Assembly (NCBI RefSeq): GCF_009363435.1
Contig: NZ_CP045354.1
Span: forward strand, 6,104,501-6,168,500
Direction of reading: 5' to 3'
DNA: 64,000 nucleotides
Source of the DNA: Labrenzia sp. THAF82
GTDB lineage: Bacteria; Pseudomonadota; Alphaproteobacteria; Rhizobiales; Stappiaceae
Position numbers and translations under genes: made by a program. Below, piece by piece: positions 52,537 to 62,121 of the stretch (within the stretch, counting starts at the first letter, position 1; each line of letters opens with the position of its first letter). Under the pieces are notes generated by a model. That model was not told the origin of the DNA. It searched no databases and saw nothing but the letters and a program-made list of their open reading frames with translations.

Positions 52537-53688
52537 TCAGCCCATGCCGAGCCTTAGCCTCAACCTGGTACCGGCAAGACTTCCCAGAAAACCGAAGATG
52601 AGCCAGAGCCAGCCGTGCAGTGAACCAGACACTAGTCCGCCCAGATAGGCGCCGATGTTGCAGCCGTATGCCAAGCGTGCGCCGTAGCCCATGAGCAGGC
52701 CTCCGGCGAGTGCAGTCAGCACATCACGCCGGCTGAGATGCCAGATCGGTGCGAACCGGCCAGCAAGCGCCGCTGCCGCCATGGCCCCCAGAATGACGCC
52801 AAAATCCATGACGGAAGTGGTATCCCGCAGAACGGAGTTTTCAAGTGCGCCCCGCTGCCAGGTCCAATAGGGCCAGGTTTCGACCGGCAAGCCGAGGGCA
52901 TGAAAGGCCTTGGCCCCCCAAAGGGCAAACGCGGAGGTTATGCCCCACGGCCGGCCAACCACGACAAAGGTTGCTATGCCAACAACAGCAAGCATGAGCG
53001 CCCCCAACATGGGCGACCAGGGACCTTTTAGAAAACTCTCAGTCCGCCTTACAGGCGCGATCTCGCCGTGAGCGCTCCTCTCGATCCGAAGCGTCAACCA
53101 GGCCAGGGCTCCAAGTACTGCCGAAGTTGCCAAAAAAGCTCCATGAGGCCCAAATTCGCGAACGAAGGAGACCGCCGGAAATTTGGGCAACCTTCCCCAG
53201 AGATGCAGATGCGCCGTTGCAGCTACCGAACCCAGAACAAAGGCCGCCAGCGTTATCATCATCCGGGTAGAGCCGCCACCGGCGGTGAAGAGGGTGCCCG
53301 AGCCGCATCCACCGCCAAGCTGCATTCCGATACCAAACATGAATGCACCCAACGCAGCAGCAACGCCGAACGGAAAGACAAACCCGCCCGTTGGCCAACC
53401 GAGTGACCCGCCCCAGGCGATCAGCGGAAAAGAAACTGCGCTGGTCAGAAGGATCAGAACAAACTGTGCCCGCAAGCCGCCGCCGCGCCTTTCAGTCACG
53501 ATGCGGCGCCATGCGGCCGTAAAGCCGAAGCTCGCATGATAAAGGGACAAACCGGCCAGACCGCCGATAAGCGTTGCTATCGCTTGCCGGGAACCGGCTT
53601 CTCCGTAAGCGCCGATCGCGACGAGGGCCAAGAGAGCGAGCGCAATGCCTGTCACCATCAGTTGAGACTTTTGCAAACTGGCCGTCAT
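52537..53688 (-). CDS. YeeE/YedE (TsuA-like) sulfur transporter
   Basis: The 383-residue membrane protein has about ten helices and two inverted repeat halves, each with the family Cys motif: GGGCGSGTLF and AYGCNIGAY. These cysteines carry thiosulfate or sulfane sulfur in TsuA-type transporters. The ATG at 53688 is preferred to a TTG at 53736 because it gives the usual N-terminus. No linked TusA or rhodanese gene was seen. Confidence 0.85.
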   Translation of the reverse strand: MTASLQKSQLMVTGIALALLALVAIGAYGEAGSRQAIATLIGGLAGLSLYHASFGFTAAWRRIVTERRGGGLRAQFVLILLTSAVSFPLIAWGGSLGWPTGGFVFPFGVAAALGAFMFGIGMQLGGGCGSGTLFTAGGGSTRMMITLAAFVLGSVAATAHLHLWGRLPKFPAVSFVREFGPHGAFLATSAVLGALAWLTLRIERSAHGEIAPVRRTESFLKGPWSPMLGALMLAVVGIATFVVVGRPWGITSAFALWGAKAFHALGLPVETWPYWTWQRGALENSVLRDTTSVMDFGVILGAMAAAALAGRFAPIWHLSRRDVLTALAGGLLMGYGARLAYGCNIGAYLGGLVSGSLHGWLWLIFGFLGSLAGTRLRLRLGMG

Positions 53689-53941
53689 GTCCGTGTGATC
53701 CCGATTCACTTTGATTTCGTATTTCTCGAAGAGCAAAAGTCACGGTGTCACGATTGGCCATAATTTCGCAACGAAAGTATCTTTTGGTGGCCTACACATT
53801 GCCAACACCTTTTTGTGTTTTGCAGTTCAAGTGAAGCCTGCAGATTTTAGCGGTGACAAAGTATTGGCTGGCAGATGCCGAACGTCTTGACGCGGGAACA
53901 ACGCGGCATTGGACCAGCCCGAAGAGATATAAAGGCCTGAC

Positions 53942-55327
53942 ATGCGTCTTAGCGATCAATTTGGGTATGATTTAACACTTGCCGACAAGGACGCTGTTGC
54001 GGCCTGGAATGCGACTGTGAATGCCTTCCTGGCTCATGGCAAGGCAACGCCGGGTCATCTTGAAACCTGTTTGAGCCTGGCGCCCGATTTTGCGCTCGGC
54101 CATGCCACACGCGGTCTTTTCTGCCTACTGCTCGGCCGGCGCGAGCTTTACGTAACAGCGCGCGAATGCCTTAAGGTGGCGCGCACGTCCGCTCAAAACA
54201 CACCTTTGACCGACCGCGAAACGGTCGTCCTCGATGCGCTTGACATCTGGCTTCAAGGGTTTCCGACCCGCGCAGCCGACGTCCTCGATGCCCAACTCGT
54301 CAAATATGCTCAAGATGCGTTGCTGATGAAGCTCATCCATGCGATCCGCTTCGTATTGGGCGATTCCGTTGGGATGCGGCAATCGATTGACCGTGTGTTC
54401 TCCGCATATGACGAAAACCATCCCTCATACGGATACCTGCTCGGATGCCGCGCCTTTTCGCTTGAAGAGACCGGTGACTACCGTCAGGCGGAAGCGTCCG
54501 GCCGCAGAGGTCTGGAGTTTGCCAAGGACGACGCCTGGGGTCTTCACGCCGTGGCCCACGTTCACGATATGACGGGACGTGCCGAAGAGGGCGCCGGCTG
54601 GCTGGAAAACCATCCGAACGGATGGGCACATTGCAACAATTTCGGCTATCACGTGTGGTGGCATCTGGCGCTGATGTATCTCAGCCAGGGCGAAGCTGAC
54701 AAAGCGCTCGCGCTTTACGACAACGATATCCGCAAGGATAAGACCGACGACTACCGCGACATCTCAAATGCCGCATCGCTTCTCGTCCGACTGGAACTGG
54801 AAGGTGTCAATGTCGGCCCTCGCTGGGATGAACTGGCGCTTCTGTCCGACAAACGGGCCGAAGACGGCTGCAATGTCTTTGCCGACCTGCACTATCTCCT
54901 CTGCCTCCTGAACGGCGGCCGCCGGATGGGTGCGGATCGTCTGCTCAACGGATTGAAGGAACGGGCGCAAAGCGAAACGGATATCGGCCGGGTTTCCGCC
55001 GAGGCCGGTTTGCCGACGGGGCTCGGACTGGAACAATACCGCAAGGGCAACTATGCATCAGCCTTTTCACTGCTGACTTCAGCCAGGGACAATCTGAACA
55101 TCATTGGCGGTTCCCATGCCCAGCGCGATGTCTTTGAACGGATCACCATTGACGCTGCCTTGCGGGCCGGGTTCTCCTCTGAAGCAGAAAATCTGATCAA
55201 AAGCCGCACCCACAAGCGCGGCGCCCTTGACAGTTTTGCCGAACAGCGGCTTGAAGTCTGCGACAAGATGCAACGCGCAGAGCGGGTCATGGAAGACGAC
55301 AGCCTGAGGGCAGCCGGATCGGTGTAA
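53942..55327 (+). CDS. TTC38-like tetratricopeptide repeat protein
   Basis: The 461-residue soluble protein is built of helical TPR-like repeats and carries the TTC38 signature HAVAHVHDMTGRAEEGAGWL. This family is shared between bacteria and animals, and its role is unclear. The opgC-like gene follows after 40 bases on the same strand. Confidence 0.78.
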   Translation: MRLSDQFGYDLTLADKDAVAAWNATVNAFLAHGKATPGHLETCLSLAPDFALGHATRGLFCLLLGRRELYVTARECLKVARTSAQNTPLTDRETVVLDALDIWLQGFPTRAADVLDAQLVKYAQDALLMKLIHAIRFVLGDSVGMRQSIDRVFSAYDENHPSYGYLLGCRAFSLEETGDYRQAEASGRRGLEFAKDDAWGLHAVAHVHDMTGRAEEGAGWLENHPNGWAHCNNFGYHVWWHLALMYLSQGEADKALALYDNDIRKDKTDDYRDISNAASLLVRLELEGVNVGPRWDELALLSDKRAEDGCNVFADLHYLLCLLNGGRRMGADRLLNGLKERAQSETDIGRVSAEAGLPTGLGLEQYRKGNYASAFSLLTSARDNLNIIGGSHAQRDVFERITIDAALRAGFSSEAENLIKSRTHKRGALDSFAEQRLEVCDKMQRAERVMEDDSLRAAGSV

Positions 55328-55367
55328 TAACCGCCCGCCTCTGCAAGCCACATTTTTTGGACCTGAC

Positions 55368-56663
55368 GTGAACGCACATCACCAGACGAAACGCCCCCGT
55401 GACCCGCGGCTCGATTTTTTCCGCGGGATCGGAATGTTCATCATTTACGTTGCCCATGTGCCGTGGAACTGGTGGACTCTTTGGATCCCGGCGCGTTTCG
55501 GCTTCTCAGACGCCACGGAAATCTTCGTTTTCTGCTCGGGCATGGCATCCGCCATCGCCTTCGGCAAGATCTTCGATGTGCATGGCATCGGTATGGGAAC
55601 CGCCCGCATTCTGCATCGAATGTGGCAGGTTTATTGGGCGCATATCGGCCAGATTCTGGTGATCGCGGTCGGGCTCGTGATGATCCACGAAAGTGGCTAT
55701 CTCAAAGAATGCTGCGACCTGACCCAGGATTATGTCGCGTCCTTGAACCTCTGGCATCTTTACAACAAAACTGTCGTGGCCCTGCCCGGTTTGATGACAT
55801 TGACCTGGGTGCCCAATTATTTCGACATTCTGCCGATGTATATCGTGATCCTGGCACTGATCCCTGTGATCATGTTGGCCTCACGCGTGTCTGTTGCGGC
55901 CGCCTTTGCAGTGTCGATCGGTCTCTGGCTCGCCTCTCAGTTCGGCTTTCTAGACCTTCCGGCAGAGCCCTGGGTCAATTCCGAAGGCGAACACAGAAAA
56001 TGGTTTTTCAACCCGTTCGCCTGGCAAATGCTGTTTTTCACCGGTTTTGCCTTCATGCGCGGCTGGATCCCGGCACCGCCCGTAAACCGCAATTTGATCC
56101 TGTTCTGCGCGGCAATTGTCGTCGTCACGATCCCTTTTGCCTATTTCCGTATCCATAGCGAACATCAGTGGAATGTGGTTTGGGCGCGGGACGTACGTGA
56201 AATGATCCGTCCGCTCTGGATCAAGACCGAGTTTGGCCTGTTCCGCTATCTCCACTTCCTTGCTCTGGCTTATCTGGCCTGGGTCGCGGCCGGTGAACAT
56301 GGCAAGCATCTGCTCGGACATGGCGTTCTCTGGGGCCGGTTTGTCAGGATCGTCCAAAAGGTTGGTCAGCAATCACTCGCCGTTTTCATGGCAAGCCTCG
56401 TGATTGCTCAGGCTGCTGCCTTGCTCCGTGACATGGTCTGGGGGCGTGGTGATTGGTTGCCTCAGATCCTGAGCAATCTGCTCGGCATTCTGGCGCTCAT
56501 TCTCGTGGCCTATGTGGTCTCCTGGTACAAGAGCCAACCCTGGCGCAAACCGCCCTCGGTTCAATCGGGTGGATCCCCCGACATGCCCAAGCCGGCAAAC
56601 CGCGAAGACGCCGATGAAGCTTCCAATACAAGGCCCGCTGGCAAGGAACAGGCGCTTACCTAA
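55368..56663 (+). CDS. opgC: OpgC-family membrane acyltransferase-like protein
   Basis: The 431-residue protein has about ten helices and the OpgC start RDPRLDFFRGIGMFIIYVAH. OpgC proteins succinylate osmoregulated periplasmic glucans. The start is a GTG at 55368. The Pro/Asp-rich tail (about 395-431) is probably cytosolic and unstructured. No opgG/opgH neighbour was seen, so the acceptor could differ. Confidence 0.8.
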   Translation: MNAHHQTKRPRDPRLDFFRGIGMFIIYVAHVPWNWWTLWIPARFGFSDATEIFVFCSGMASAIAFGKIFDVHGIGMGTARILHRMWQVYWAHIGQILVIAVGLVMIHESGYLKECCDLTQDYVASLNLWHLYNKTVVALPGLMTLTWVPNYFDILPMYIVILALIPVIMLASRVSVAAAFAVSIGLWLASQFGFLDLPAEPWVNSEGEHRKWFFNPFAWQMLFFTGFAFMRGWIPAPPVNRNLILFCAAIVVVTIPFAYFRIHSEHQWNVVWARDVREMIRPLWIKTEFGLFRYLHFLALAYLAWVAAGEHGKHLLGHGVLWGRFVRIVQKVGQQSLAVFMASLVIAQAAALLRDMVWGRGDWLPQILSNLLGILALILVAYVVSWYKSQPWRKPPSVQSGGSPDMPKPANREDADEASNTRPAGKEQALT

Positions 56664-56709
56664 AGATAACAACATCGTCTGCGTTAGCTGGACGGTGCCT
56701 ATGCCATAA

Positions 56710-56743
56710 ACAAAAACACCGGCCAATCGGCCGGTGTTTTTGT
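56710..56743. terminator. Bidirectional terminator between opgC and DUF1150
   Basis: A 15-bp perfect stem (56710-56724 with 56729-56743, loop AATC) has GTTTTTGT at its right end and the mirror run on the other strand. It serves both converging genes. Confidence 0.92.
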
Positions 56744-56762
56744 TTAATTTCTGAAGTGTTGT

Positions 56763-57047
56763 CTAATGAAGCGAAGCCATTTCAAGGTCGGCTTCGAACG
56801 CATTGGCAACGGCTGCTTCACGGCTGTCAGCCAGCAGGATCGGCGTGCCGTCCGCATTTAGAAGCGCATAAAGCGTCATGTTGTCGTGGAGCGGTGGAAC
56901 TTCCGGAAACATTTCCTTCAGGTCCCGCGCTTTGATCGGTTTGATATAGGCAACATCTCCGGTACCCAGTTCCGTCAATTCGTCGACGGACATGGCGGTT
57001 GTGAGATCTGCGCCGTCTGCCCAGTCCGGGCTATTTGGGTCGTGCAT
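56763..57047 (-). CDS. DUF1150 family protein
   Basis: The 94-residue protein has the DUF1150 core, with LGTGDVAYIKPI and LLADSREAAVANA. In alphaproteobacteria this family is commonly encoded right after hsp20, as here (33-base gap). The role is unknown; a link to heat-shock control or Hsp20 function is inferred from position. Confidence 0.85.
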   Translation of the reverse strand: MHDPNSPDWADGADLTTAMSVDELTELGTGDVAYIKPIKARDLKEMFPEVPPLHDNMTLYALLNADGTPILLADSREAAVANAFEADLEMASLH

Positions 57048-57080
57048 CAGTCAATTCTCCATAAGTTGGTCGACGAGGGT

Positions 57081-57509
57081 CTATTCGCCGCTGGAGATTT
57101 CTATTTTTCTTATAACACGTTCCGGTTCGGGACGTGCCAGGTCGATGGACAAGAGGCCATCTTTGAGGTCAGCTCCGAGGATCTCTATCCCCTCGGCCAA
57201 CACAAATGCCCGTTGGAACTGCCGTGCGGCAATGCCGCGATGCAGATACTGGCGGGATTTGTCGTCTACCTGCCGGCCTCGGATCACAAGCTGACTCTCC
57301 TCAACGGAGACATCAAGCTGCTCTCTGGTGAAGCCGGCCACAGCCAACGTTATCCGGATTATATCACCTTGACCTTCGGATTTCGGAAGTCTTTCGATGT
57401 TATAGGGCGGGTATCCGTCATTCGCGGCCTTGGAAACGCGATCGAGCACACGCTCGATATCGTCGAACCCGAGCATAAACGGGCTAGAAAACGCTGACAT
57501 GCGTGACAT
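57081..57509 (-). CDS. Hsp20 small heat-shock chaperone (IbpA-type)
   Basis: The 142-residue protein has an alpha-crystallin domain (about 35-128, VAGFTREQLDVSV and DLKDGLLSIDL) and the start SSPFMLGFDDIERVLDR typical of alphaproteobacterial IbpA. It holds unfolding proteins during heat stress. The start is ATG 57509 or the in-frame ATG at 57500; GAGG lies between the two options. A sigma-32-like promoter lies about 80-110 bases upstream. Confidence 0.9.
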   Translation of the reverse strand: MSRMSAFSSPFMLGFDDIERVLDRVSKAANDGYPPYNIERLPKSEGQGDIIRITLAVAGFTREQLDVSVEESQLVIRGRQVDDKSRQYLHRGIAARQFQRAFVLAEGIEILGADLKDGLLSIDLARPEPERVIRKIEISSGE

Positions 57510-57591
57510 CCTCAAAGTCCTTGTCGAAGCGACCTTGCGCCCGGACCCTCTTAAAGGCATCCGGACCGGAGACAGGCTCCGTTCAGTATTA

Positions 57592-57621
57592 AATATGGCG
57601 CTTCGTTAAAATTGATTCAAG
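57592..57621 (-). promoter_or_regulatory. Sigma-32 (RpoH)-like promoter of hsp20-DUF1150
   Basis: On the minus strand CTTGAA is followed after 15 bases by CGCCATAT, close to the RpoH consensus CTTGAA / CCCCATNT. It would give a leader of about 75 bases. A thermometer fold in that leader could not be judged. Confidence 0.65.
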
Positions 57622-57666
57622 GAGAGGCATTTTCGGGTCGTTTTCAGATACGTCTCCCGGACATGT

Positions 57667-58527
57667 TCAGAACTCCGGCCGCAACAAAGGGTCGCGTTTC
57701 AACAACTTGGCGAGTGCGGAAACAGCCTGCCTTATCAGGGGCTCATGGCGTTCGTCCTGATGCATGACAAGCCAGCGTTCTGTTTCAAGCTCTTCAACCG
57801 GTTCCGAAACCCGAACAAGATCGGGGTAAGCCTCGCCGACAAACATGGGCAACAGCATGCGCGCATGTCCCTGCCGGACCAGAGAAAGCGCCAAAGACGC
57901 CCTGTTCACCGTGATCGTCACGTCGGCGGCGTGATTTTCCATCATCCAGACAGCGGTTGGAAAAAGAGCTTCCTTTTCAACCGGGCTGACCCAGCCGATT
58001 TTTTGATCTTCGGTAATTTTGTCTGACTGATATGCCGCAAACCGAACGGTTCCGACCTTTCTGCCAGCCAGCCACTCCTGTTTCGGCCTCTTGTTGCGGA
58101 TGCCGATGTCGATCTGCCGTCGGGCAACATCCCTGTTCCTTGGATCGGCCAGAAGCTCTGGCACCCAACCTGAGTCCGGCGTCCAGAAGCCGTCCAGATT
58201 GTCCATCAAAAGCCGCATGGTCCAGTCGCCTGCAGATATCCGAATACGCCGTCGCGCTTGGCCCGTGTCCCGCCAGGCGGCAATGGATTGAGCGGCCTGA
58301 TCCATATCTTCAAGCTGCATCAGCAGTTTTTGTCCTGCGGATGTCAGTTGATAGCCACGCGCCTCGCGCTCAACCAATCGTGCATTCAAGCTCCTTTCAA
58401 GAGACGAAACGCGTCGCCCGAGCGTTGCGGCGCTGACACCTGTCTTGTCTGCGGCTCCAGCCAGACCACCGGCTTTGGCGACGGCCAAAAACAGTCTCAA
58501 ATCTTCCCAGTCGATGTTTCGTTTCAT
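57667..58527 (-). CDS. LysR-family transcriptional regulator
   Basis: The 286-residue protein has an N-terminal winged HTH (about 5-65, LRLFLAVAKAGGLAGAADKTG) and a LysR effector domain. Related regulators include the VttR/CrgA-like group. It is divergent from a small gene at 58631, with 103 bases between, the usual LysR operator position. The effector is unknown. Confidence 0.88.
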   Translation of the reverse strand: MKRNIDWEDLRLFLAVAKAGGLAGAADKTGVSAATLGRRVSSLERSLNARLVEREARGYQLTSAGQKLLMQLEDMDQAAQSIAAWRDTGQARRRIRISAGDWTMRLLMDNLDGFWTPDSGWVPELLADPRNRDVARRQIDIGIRNKRPKQEWLAGRKVGTVRFAAYQSDKITEDQKIGWVSPVEKEALFPTAVWMMENHAADVTITVNRASLALSLVRQGHARMLLPMFVGEAYPDLVRVSEPVEELETERWLVMHQDERHEPLIRQAVSALAKLLKRDPLLRPEF

Positions 58528-58630
58528 TTTTGAAATCTCAATTTCAATTAGAAAACATAGGAATATGCACTTCTTATGAGATTATCCGCAGTGATCCTCC
58601 AACACCAACCAATTTTGAAGGGAGCTGCGA

Positions 58631-59059
58631 ATGCACATTCCTTATTGCCTGCCTTTGAAACGCGATGGGAAGCGTGGAAACACGCCCGACTGGCAAGACC
58701 CAATCCGGGGCCTTTACCCGAACCACGCAGAATTCTGGCCCTCAGAACCTCCTGAGCACCATCAAATGTTGCAACGGCACTTGCGCATGGCACGCAAGCG
58801 CCGTCGGTTGATGCTTATCAAACTTCTGAAGTGGTGTTTGGGTCGCCCGCTCGAGGGCGCCAGAGCGCGGAATGTGACGGTTTCCGAAGAGGGCCGGAAA
58901 GGCATGACCCCGAACACTCACACCAGATCGAAATCAAAGGAAACTGTTTCTTTCTTTCACCCGCTGCAAAACGGGTCGGCCGCGCCACAAACTGAGACGC
59001 GACCGCTTCCACTCAGTTCGACGTTGCCAAAAGCCTGCTGCCATGGGGATTGTCGATAA
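58631..59059 (+). CDS. Small basic protein of unknown function, divergent from the LysR gene
   Basis: The 142-codon frame starts at an ATG with GGGAG six to seven bases upstream. The first 75 residues are rich in His, Pro, Arg and Trp, including a very basic RMARKRRRLMLIKLLKWCLG. The second half is low-complexity and overlaps the 3' end of the SnoaL-like gene by 47 bases, so the true end may be earlier or the gene may be decayed. I do not recognise it. Confidence 0.35.
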   Translation: MHIPYCLPLKRDGKRGNTPDWQDPIRGLYPNHAEFWPSEPPEHHQMLQRHLRMARKRRRLMLIKLLKWCLGRPLEGARARNVTVSEEGRKGMTPNTHTRSKSKETVSFFHPLQNGSAAPQTETRPLPLSSTLPKACCHGDCR

Positions 59060-59498
59060 CCATTTTCCAGCTCCCGTCCGGCTGGCGCCGAAGCACCGCA
59101 ACCGAGAGACCTTCGCCGGTGACATCCCCGCCTTCCGGATCGGTGCCTGTCATCTTCCAGGGCGCTATATGGACAGCCAGATCGCCCTGGACGATCACTT
59201 CATGGCCCGAATAGGAAAACTTAGGCGAAACAGAGCGAACCTGTTCGAAAATCTGCCGTGCCGTAGCGCCATCGGAAACCGGCTCCCCCGGTTCAAAAAC
59301 AATCGACTGATCGGCCTCGTAAGTTTGCATCACCGTGTCGATGTCTCCTTTTTCAAAGGAACTAGTCATTGTCTCGATCAGGCTAAGGACATTTTTCTGG
59401 TCGGTGGTCATATCAGGGCTTTCTTCCGCTTTTGTGGGTGTTGAAAAGGTCAGCATTGCCGCCACCATGGCAGCTCGACAAGCGATCCGGCGTTTCAT
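59013..59498 (-). CDS. Secreted SnoaL-like/NTF2-fold protein
   Basis: The 161-residue protein has a signal peptide (about 1-24) and an NTF2-like domain of the DUF4440/SnoaL type (DMTTDQKNVLSLIETMTSSF and DGSWKMVIDNPHG at the end). The ATG at 59498 is chosen for the GGAG six bases upstream. It is 90 bases downstream of the ECF sigma gene on the same strand, so it may belong to that factor's response. Catalytic or binding role unknown. Confidence 0.75.
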   Translation of the reverse strand: MKRRIACRAAMVAAMLTFSTPTKAEESPDMTTDQKNVLSLIETMTSSFEKGDIDTVMQTYEADQSIVFEPGEPVSDGATARQIFEQVRSVSPKFSYSGHEVIVQGDLAVHIAPWKMTGTDPEGGDVTGEGLSVAVLRRQPDGSWKMVIDNPHGSRLLATSN

Positions 59499-59588
59499 TG
59501 GTTTCTCCGTGATTTCAGGCATGGCGGGGCCAGTCCCGCCAGATGCCCGGCTGGTTGAAGTTGATACGTGTCTGGCTGAACTGCGTCG

Positions 59589-60407
59589 TTAGAGCTCGGG
59601 CGAAAGAATTCTGCGCAGCCTCGTGCGAATTTCATCCGGACAGGCGTGCGCGGGGACGCTGTGCTGAAGTTTGAATGTTTTCAGGTCGTCGACAACGGCA
59701 TCTATCTGCTGTCTTGCCTGCGCATAGCCGATGCGGCTTTCTGCCGAATTCGGATAAACTCCAGCCTGGACCCTGCCTCCATTGATTGCAGCAGGCAGGC
59801 GGCGTGGGCAGCTGCATTTGGCTTCACTGGCGACAAGTCCGCAATGACGGCTTGTGAATCCCTCAACACCCGCCCGGGCACGAGACAAACGCTTTCGGAA
59901 CGTAGCCGGCGTGAGTTCAAGGATCTTCGAGGCTTCAAGATGATCCAGTTCCAACACGTCTCCGAGAACATAGGCAAGCCGCAGGTCCAAGCTCAGGCAA
60001 AGGAGCATTGCCATGGTGCATGAGACCCTCAATTCATTCAAAAGCAGTGCCTGATCGGGTGCTTCTGGAGGATCGGCGACCAGGCCGGTTTCAAGGTCTG
60101 CCGCAAACATCTCGAAAGTCAGGCCCAGGTCCCGATCCCGGAGTTTCTTTGCTTTGACCAGGTAACGAACGGCAACCTGATAGGCCCAGGTCGAAAATGA
60201 GCTCTCGTTGCGAAAGGTCGAAAGCTTGGTCAGTATCTGGATCAGAATTTCCTGCGTTGCTTCGCGAGCGTCTTCCGGATTGACCAGAATGCGCCGCGCA
60301 AGACCGTGAATCAGGTCCTCCACGCTTGAAAGCACCTTTTCCAGGGCCAACCTGTCGCCATTTTGAGCAGCCGTCACCGTCGCTGCCGATACATTTGCTA
60401 TCACCAA
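59589..60407 (-). CDS. ECF-type sigma factor with a Cys-containing C-terminal extension
   Basis: The 272-residue protein has ECF sigma region 2 (about 25-90, DAREATQEILIQILTKLSTF) and region 4 (about 125-180). An extension of about 85 residues carries C189 and the CSC pair C198/C200. The start is TTG 60407, with GGGAG seven bases upstream; GTG 60404 is the alternative. No anti-sigma gene is adjacent. The Cys-rich tail could bind metal or act as the built-in switch, as C-terminal extensions do in other ECF groups (inference). Confidence 0.78.
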   Translation of the reverse strand: MVIANVSAATVTAAQNGDRLALEKVLSSVEDLIHGLARRILVNPEDAREATQEILIQILTKLSTFRNESSFSTWAYQVAVRYLVKAKKLRDRDLGLTFEMFAADLETGLVADPPEAPDQALLLNELRVSCTMAMLLCLSLDLRLAYVLGDVLELDHLEASKILELTPATFRKRLSRARAGVEGFTSRHCGLVASEAKCSCPRRLPAAINGGRVQAGVYPNSAESRIGYAQARQQIDAVVDDLKTFKLQHSVPAHACPDEIRTRLRRILSPEL

Positions 60408-60568
60408 TTTGTCGCTCCCTCATTGGGTTCTCGAAAGGTTAGAGGGACCGACACGCAGATGTGTGACACGATTTTTTCAACTTAATCTCCTTGCGTGGCC
60501 GGAACCGACACGTCATCTTGCCGTTTCCCGCCGAGAACTCCGACCTCAGTTTGACCTAGAGCCTCACG

Positions 60569-60928
60569 ATGACACGCGACGAATTTGACGCCTTTTGCAA
60601 GTCCCTTCCCGCGACGACAAACGTTATTCAGTGGGGCAACGCGTCAGTGTGGAAGGTTGGCGGCAAGATCTTCGCCGTTTGTTCCAGCTGGGGCGAGGGT
60701 GCTCATCCGAAGGTCAGCTTCAAGTGCTCTGACATTTCCTATTCGCTTTTGACCCAGCAGGAGGGTTTGATCCCCGCGCCATACCTTGCAAGAGCCAAGT
60801 GGGTGCAGATGGAGCAGGAAAACGCCCTATCCGATAAGGACCTGAAGGCTTATGTCGAGGCCGCCCACAAGATCATCGCGGCCAAATTGACAAAGAAGCA
60901 GCAGAAAGACCTTGGCCTTGCCGACTGA
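60569..60928 (+). CDS. MmcQ/YjbR family protein
   Basis: The 119-residue CyaY-like-fold protein carries MTRDEFDAFCKSLP, VWKVGGKIFAVC and SYSLLTQQEG, typical for MmcQ/YjbR. A DNA-binding role has been suggested for the family. Its last 17 bases overlap the MFS gene. Confidence 0.85.
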   Translation: MTRDEFDAFCKSLPATTNVIQWGNASVWKVGGKIFAVCSSWGEGAHPKVSFKCSDISYSLLTQQEGLIPAPYLARAKWVQMEQENALSDKDLKAYVEAAHKIIAAKLTKKQQKDLGLAD

Positions 60929-62105
60929 TTTTACCGGCAAGTGGCGCTCGCTCAGCCTGCTGATGGTGGCTGAGGTTGCGGGCATGAGCCTTTGGTTCAT
61001 GTCGGCTGCCATTCTCCCGGATCTCACCCGCGAATTTGCCATCTCCGAGTTTCGTCAGGCTGCCCTTTCCAGCGCCGTGCAGATCGGCTTTGTTGCGGGC
61101 GCTCTCGCTTCTGCCCTTTTGGGGCTGGCAGACAGAATTGATCCACGCCGTTTCTTCGCATTTTGCGCCATTCTGGCCGCGCTCTTCAATGCCAGCCTGC
61201 TGGTGGTGGAACCGGGCGGCAATCTGTCGATACTGGCCCGGTTCGTTACGGGAGCCCTGCTTGCAGGGGTCTATCCTGTGGGCATGAAGATTGCCGTTGG
61301 CTGGGGCAAGGATGATCGCGGCCTTCTTGTTGGTACGCTTGTCGGTGCATTGACGCTTGGATCCGCGGCCCCGCACTTCCTGGCGCTTCTTGGCGGCACA
61401 GACTGGCGATGGAGCCTTTCTGTTGCTTCGATCGCAGCCGCCGCCGGAGGTGCCCTGTGCCTGTTTGCAGGACTAGGCCCTTTTCATGCCAAGGCACCGC
61501 GCATGGAACTCAAGGCTATCCTGACAGCCTGGACCAACCGCAAAATCCGCTTCGCTTATGCCGGATATCTCGGCCATATGTGGGAGCTTTATGCTATGTG
61601 GGCATGGATCGGTGTTGCACTGACAATCTCGTTCAGCAGCCAGATGTCATCTGATGCCGCGCTTTCGCTCTCCAGACTGATCGCATTTCTGACCATCGCA
61701 GCCGGTGGCATTGCCAGTGTGTTTGCCGGCCTTGTGGCAGACCGGGTCGGCAAGGCAAATATCGCCATCCTAGCGATGGTCGTCAGCGGTAGCGCTGCAA
61801 TTGCCTCTGCGCTCACATTCGGTGGACCAGCGTGGCTGACAATCATCTGTGTGCTCATCTGGGGCGCTGCCATCTTGCCGGATTCCGCCCAGTTCTCGGC
61901 GCTGGTTGCTGACTATGCGCCGCCCGATCAGGCCGGCAGCCTGATGAGCTTTCAGACAGCACTCGGATTTGCGCTGACATTCTTCACCGTGCAGCTCACA
62001 CCGGTCGCCGCCGACTGGCTCGGGTGGCCCACCGTCTTTGCGTTCATGGCCATTGGGCCTGCGCTGGGGATTGCCGGAATGCTGAGACTGAAGAAAATGA
62101 ACTGA
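60912..62105 (+). CDS. MFS transporter
   Basis: The 397-residue protein has twelve predicted helices and the MFS-like LADRIDPRRF loop between helices 2 and 3. The start is uncertain: TTG 60912 overlaps the MmcQ gene, and the ATG at 60963 (MVAEVAGMSLWF) is an alternative. The substrate is unknown. Confidence 0.82.
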   Translation: MALPTDFTGKWRSLSLLMVAEVAGMSLWFMSAAILPDLTREFAISEFRQAALSSAVQIGFVAGALASALLGLADRIDPRRFFAFCAILAALFNASLLVVEPGGNLSILARFVTGALLAGVYPVGMKIAVGWGKDDRGLLVGTLVGALTLGSAAPHFLALLGGTDWRWSLSVASIAAAAGGALCLFAGLGPFHAKAPRMELKAILTAWTNRKIRFAYAGYLGHMWELYAMWAWIGVALTISFSSQMSSDAALSLSRLIAFLTIAAGGIASVFAGLVADRVGKANIAILAMVVSGSAAIASALTFGGPAWLTIICVLIWGAAILPDSAQFSALVADYAPPDQAGSLMSFQTALGFALTFFTVQLTPVAADWLGWPTVFAFMAIGPALGIAGMLRLKKMN

Positions 62106-62121
62106 AGTCTTTCAAAGCACA

